48,828 nucleotides of DNA. Origin: a bacterium (GTDB lineage: Bacteria > Desulfobacterota > DSWW01). Numbering within the stretch: the first letter of the stretch is position 1; the number at the start of each line of letters is the position of its first letter. Positions 47,689 to 48,828 of this stretch are shown piece by piece. A program made the translations under genes and the position numbers. The notes beneath the pieces were generated by a model. It searched no databases. It worked only from the letters and a program-made list of their open reading frames with translations, and was not told the origin of the DNA. The stretch is taken from contig JANQFG010000279.1 of NCBI GenBank assembly GCA_028277985.1, positions 1 through 48,828 on the forward strand. Direction: 5' to 3'.

Positions 47689-48162
47689 TCACCTTCTTTT
47701 CTTGAAGAAAGCGCTCACGACTCGACTGCAGTCGTCGGCAAGAACGCCCTCCACGATCTCGATCCGGTGGTTGTGCCTCGGGTCGTCCAGCACCTGAGAC
47801 AGGGAACGTACCGCACCGGTCTTCGGATCCCTTGCGCCGAATACGAGGGTCTGGATTCGTGCATGCAGACAGGCGCCCGCACACATCAAGCAGGGCTCCA
47901 GTGTGACGAAGAGCTGCGCCCCGGGCAGGCGGTAGTTGCCCTCCGCTCTGGCCGCCTCACGAAGGGCCATGATTTCTGCATGGGCGGTGGGGTCGCCGCT
48001 CCCAACCGGTTGATTGTGCCCGCGACCGATGATCCGCCCCTCCCGCACCACGACAGCCCCCACGGGCACCTCGCCGAGCTGTTCCGCCCTGGAGGCAAGG
48101 GCCAGGGCCTCACGCATGTGCCGCTCGAGGGCAGCCGGATCTTGAGGGGATTCCAGGGTCAC
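47689..48162 (-). CDS. tadA: tRNA-specific adenosine deaminase TadA
   Basis: 157 residues, GTG start with AAGGA upstream. Zinc deaminase core: PVGAVVVREGRIIGRGHN, then DPTAHAEIMALREAAR (H-A-E active site), LFVTLEPCLMCAGACLHARIQTLVFGARDPKTGAVRSL (PCxxC zinc ligands), and the C-terminal FFKKRR. It makes inosine at tRNA-Arg(ACG) position 34. Its neighbour is tRNA-Ser(CGA) on the same strand, and in Bacillus subtilis tadA lies next to scr-dnaX. Confidence 0.95.
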   Translation of the reverse strand: MTLESPQDPAALERHMREALALASRAEQLGEVPVGAVVVREGRIIGRGHNQPVGSGDPTAHAEIMALREAARAEGNYRLPGAQLFVTLEPCLMCAGACLHARIQTLVFGARDPKTGAVRSLSQVLDDPRHNHRIEIVEGVLADDCSRVVSAFFKKRR

Positions 48163-48355
48163 GAGAATTCCTTGTTGGGTCCGATTCTCTATAGCACAGA
48201 ACCACGAGGCGGCGCGACCGGCTTGACCTTTCCCTTTCTGTTGAGCTATTCAACAGTTGCGCAAGCCAGAGGGGATGGGGTTTCGTCTTCCAGGGCAGTC
48301 AGGCTCGTCCGCGCGAGGGGCAGGGGTCTATCTTGGGTGCACAGGAGTCGGCGTA

Positions 48356-48502
48356 ATGAATTTGGGTTACTTGATAATCTTCCTGCTGGTCCTTGTCTAC
48401 GGCGCGACAGCCTTGTTTCTCTTCCTGCGGGCGCGTCAGCAAGGGCCCGGCCAGGAGGAGGCTGAGAGGGTTGCCCAGGAGGAGCCCGAAGAAGTCCCTT
48501 GA
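48356..48502 (+). CDS. Short single-span membrane protein
   Basis: 48 residues, ATG 48356 with AGGAGTCGGCGTA upstream. MNLGYLIIFLLVLVYGATALFLFLRARQQG, then acidic EEAERVAQEEPEEVP. A single helix with an acidic cytoplasmic tail. A longer frame from 48257 lacks a ribosome site. Unknown function. Confidence 0.5.
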   Translation: MNLGYLIIFLLVLVYGATALFLFLRARQQGPGQEEAERVAQEEPEEVP

Positions 48503-48544
48503 GGAGCCGGTACCCGCCTGCAGGGGATGGTATAGAGCAGCCTC

Positions 48545-48828
48545 CTAGAGGAGCGCCCGGACCTGCTCCGCACCCTTGCGCATATCCAGCAGGAGCATGC
48601 CCGGCTTACCGAACCGGCTGGAGAGCACCGTAAGGTAGGCATCCTGATTCACTTCCATCACGACGATATAGCCCAGGTCTGCCTGGAGAAAGAACTGACG
48701 GGGCTTTCCCTTTCCAAGCTCTTCGCCGCACCGTTCCGCCAGGCCCTGGAATGCCGCCGTCAGAGCTGCGACGCGCTCCTCATCCAGGTTGTCGGACAGG
48801 ACCGAAGCGATGATGAAGCCCTCCTGGC
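48545..48828 (-). CDS. Roadblock/LC7-domain protein (N-terminus outside window)
   Basis: The minus strand reads, from the right edge, an open frame QEGFIIASVLSDNLDEERVAALTAAFQGLAERCGEELGKGKPRQ, then FFLQADLGYIVVMEVNQDAYLTVLSSRFGKPGMLLLDMRKGAEQVRALL and a TAG at 48547-48545. This matches Roadblock/LC7 (MglB-like) proteins: a dimerizing alpha/beta fold with the GYIVVMxV and LLLxMRKxxxxVRxLL strands. Such proteins act as GTPase-activating partners of MglA-type GTPases. Only 94 codons are visible, so the start and any partner lie beyond the edge. Confidence 0.8.
   Translation of the reverse strand, partial: QEGFIIASVLSDNLDEERVAALTAAFQGLAERCGEELGKGKPRQFFLQADLGYIVVMEVNQDAYLTVLSSRFGKPGMLLLDMRKGAEQVRALL

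Overview
The window is a high-GC chromosomal segment of an anaerobic bacterium. It best fits a Desulfobacterota-like (former Deltaproteobacteria) lineage. The reasons are a seven-gene pyruvate:ferredoxin oxidoreductase/diaphorase operon, a likely in-frame selenocysteine codon in a multihaem cytochrome, an Rrf2-type regulator beside cobalamin adenosyltransferase, DUF2284 proteins, a tRNA-Ser/SRP RNA/dnaX/ebfC/recR block, and scattered REP-like palindromes. No phage, plasmid, CRISPR or intact transposase gene was seen. The assignment rests on gene content only.

Layout. 1-8.3 kb: a partial beta-helix lipoprotein (-), a large alpha/beta-hydrolase lipoprotein (+), a glycosyltransferase/Rrf2/CobO run (-), an MMPL/RND transporter (+) and an outer-membrane barrel (-). 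8.4-11.3 kb: a J-domain protein, a DUF1566 secreted protein and then the most unusual gene of the window, a tetrahaem c-type cytochrome fused to an iodothyronine-deiodinase-like thioredoxin domain. Its active site is encoded by an in-frame TGA followed by a short hairpin at the right distance for a bacterial SECIS. 11.3-19.7 kb: a minus-strand operon porG-porD-porA-porB, then NuoE-, NuoF- and NuoG-like diaphorase subunits, then an alpha/beta hydrolase and a quinone oxidoreductase. It would carry electrons from pyruvate oxidation to NAD(P). The PorB and NuoE-like subunits carry histone-H1-like lysine-rich tails.

20-23.4 kb: a housekeeping block read on the minus strand, tRNA-Ser(GGA), SRP RNA, dnaX, ebfC, recR. 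23.4-47.4 kb: a mixed accessory block bounded at both ends by tRNA-Ser genes. It holds a CheR-like methyltransferase, a B-box-like zinc protein, a PKD-repeat surface protein, a carbamoyltransferase/SxtJ/DUF5989 cluster with an amidohydrolase and a membrane sulfatase-fold enzyme, two polytopic glycosyltransferases, divergent ArsR and TetR regulators, two DUF2284 paralogues with a methyltransferase, a diiron ferritin-like protein, ThiI and a hybrid histidine kinase. 47.4-48.8 kb: tRNA-Ser(CGA), tadA, a small membrane protein and a partial Roadblock/LC7 protein. In Bacillus subtilis tadA lies next to scr-dnaX-yaaK-recR, so the 24 kb between the two tRNA-Ser genes may be material that separated tadA from ffs-dnaX.

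The repeats are also notable. Three long, nearly perfect palindromes with GGGG(A/T)C ends lie in intergenic DNA. One is nested inside a 189-bp MITE-like element. That element appears to have inserted into a CTAG shared by the stop codons of two convergent genes, leaving CTAG on both sides.
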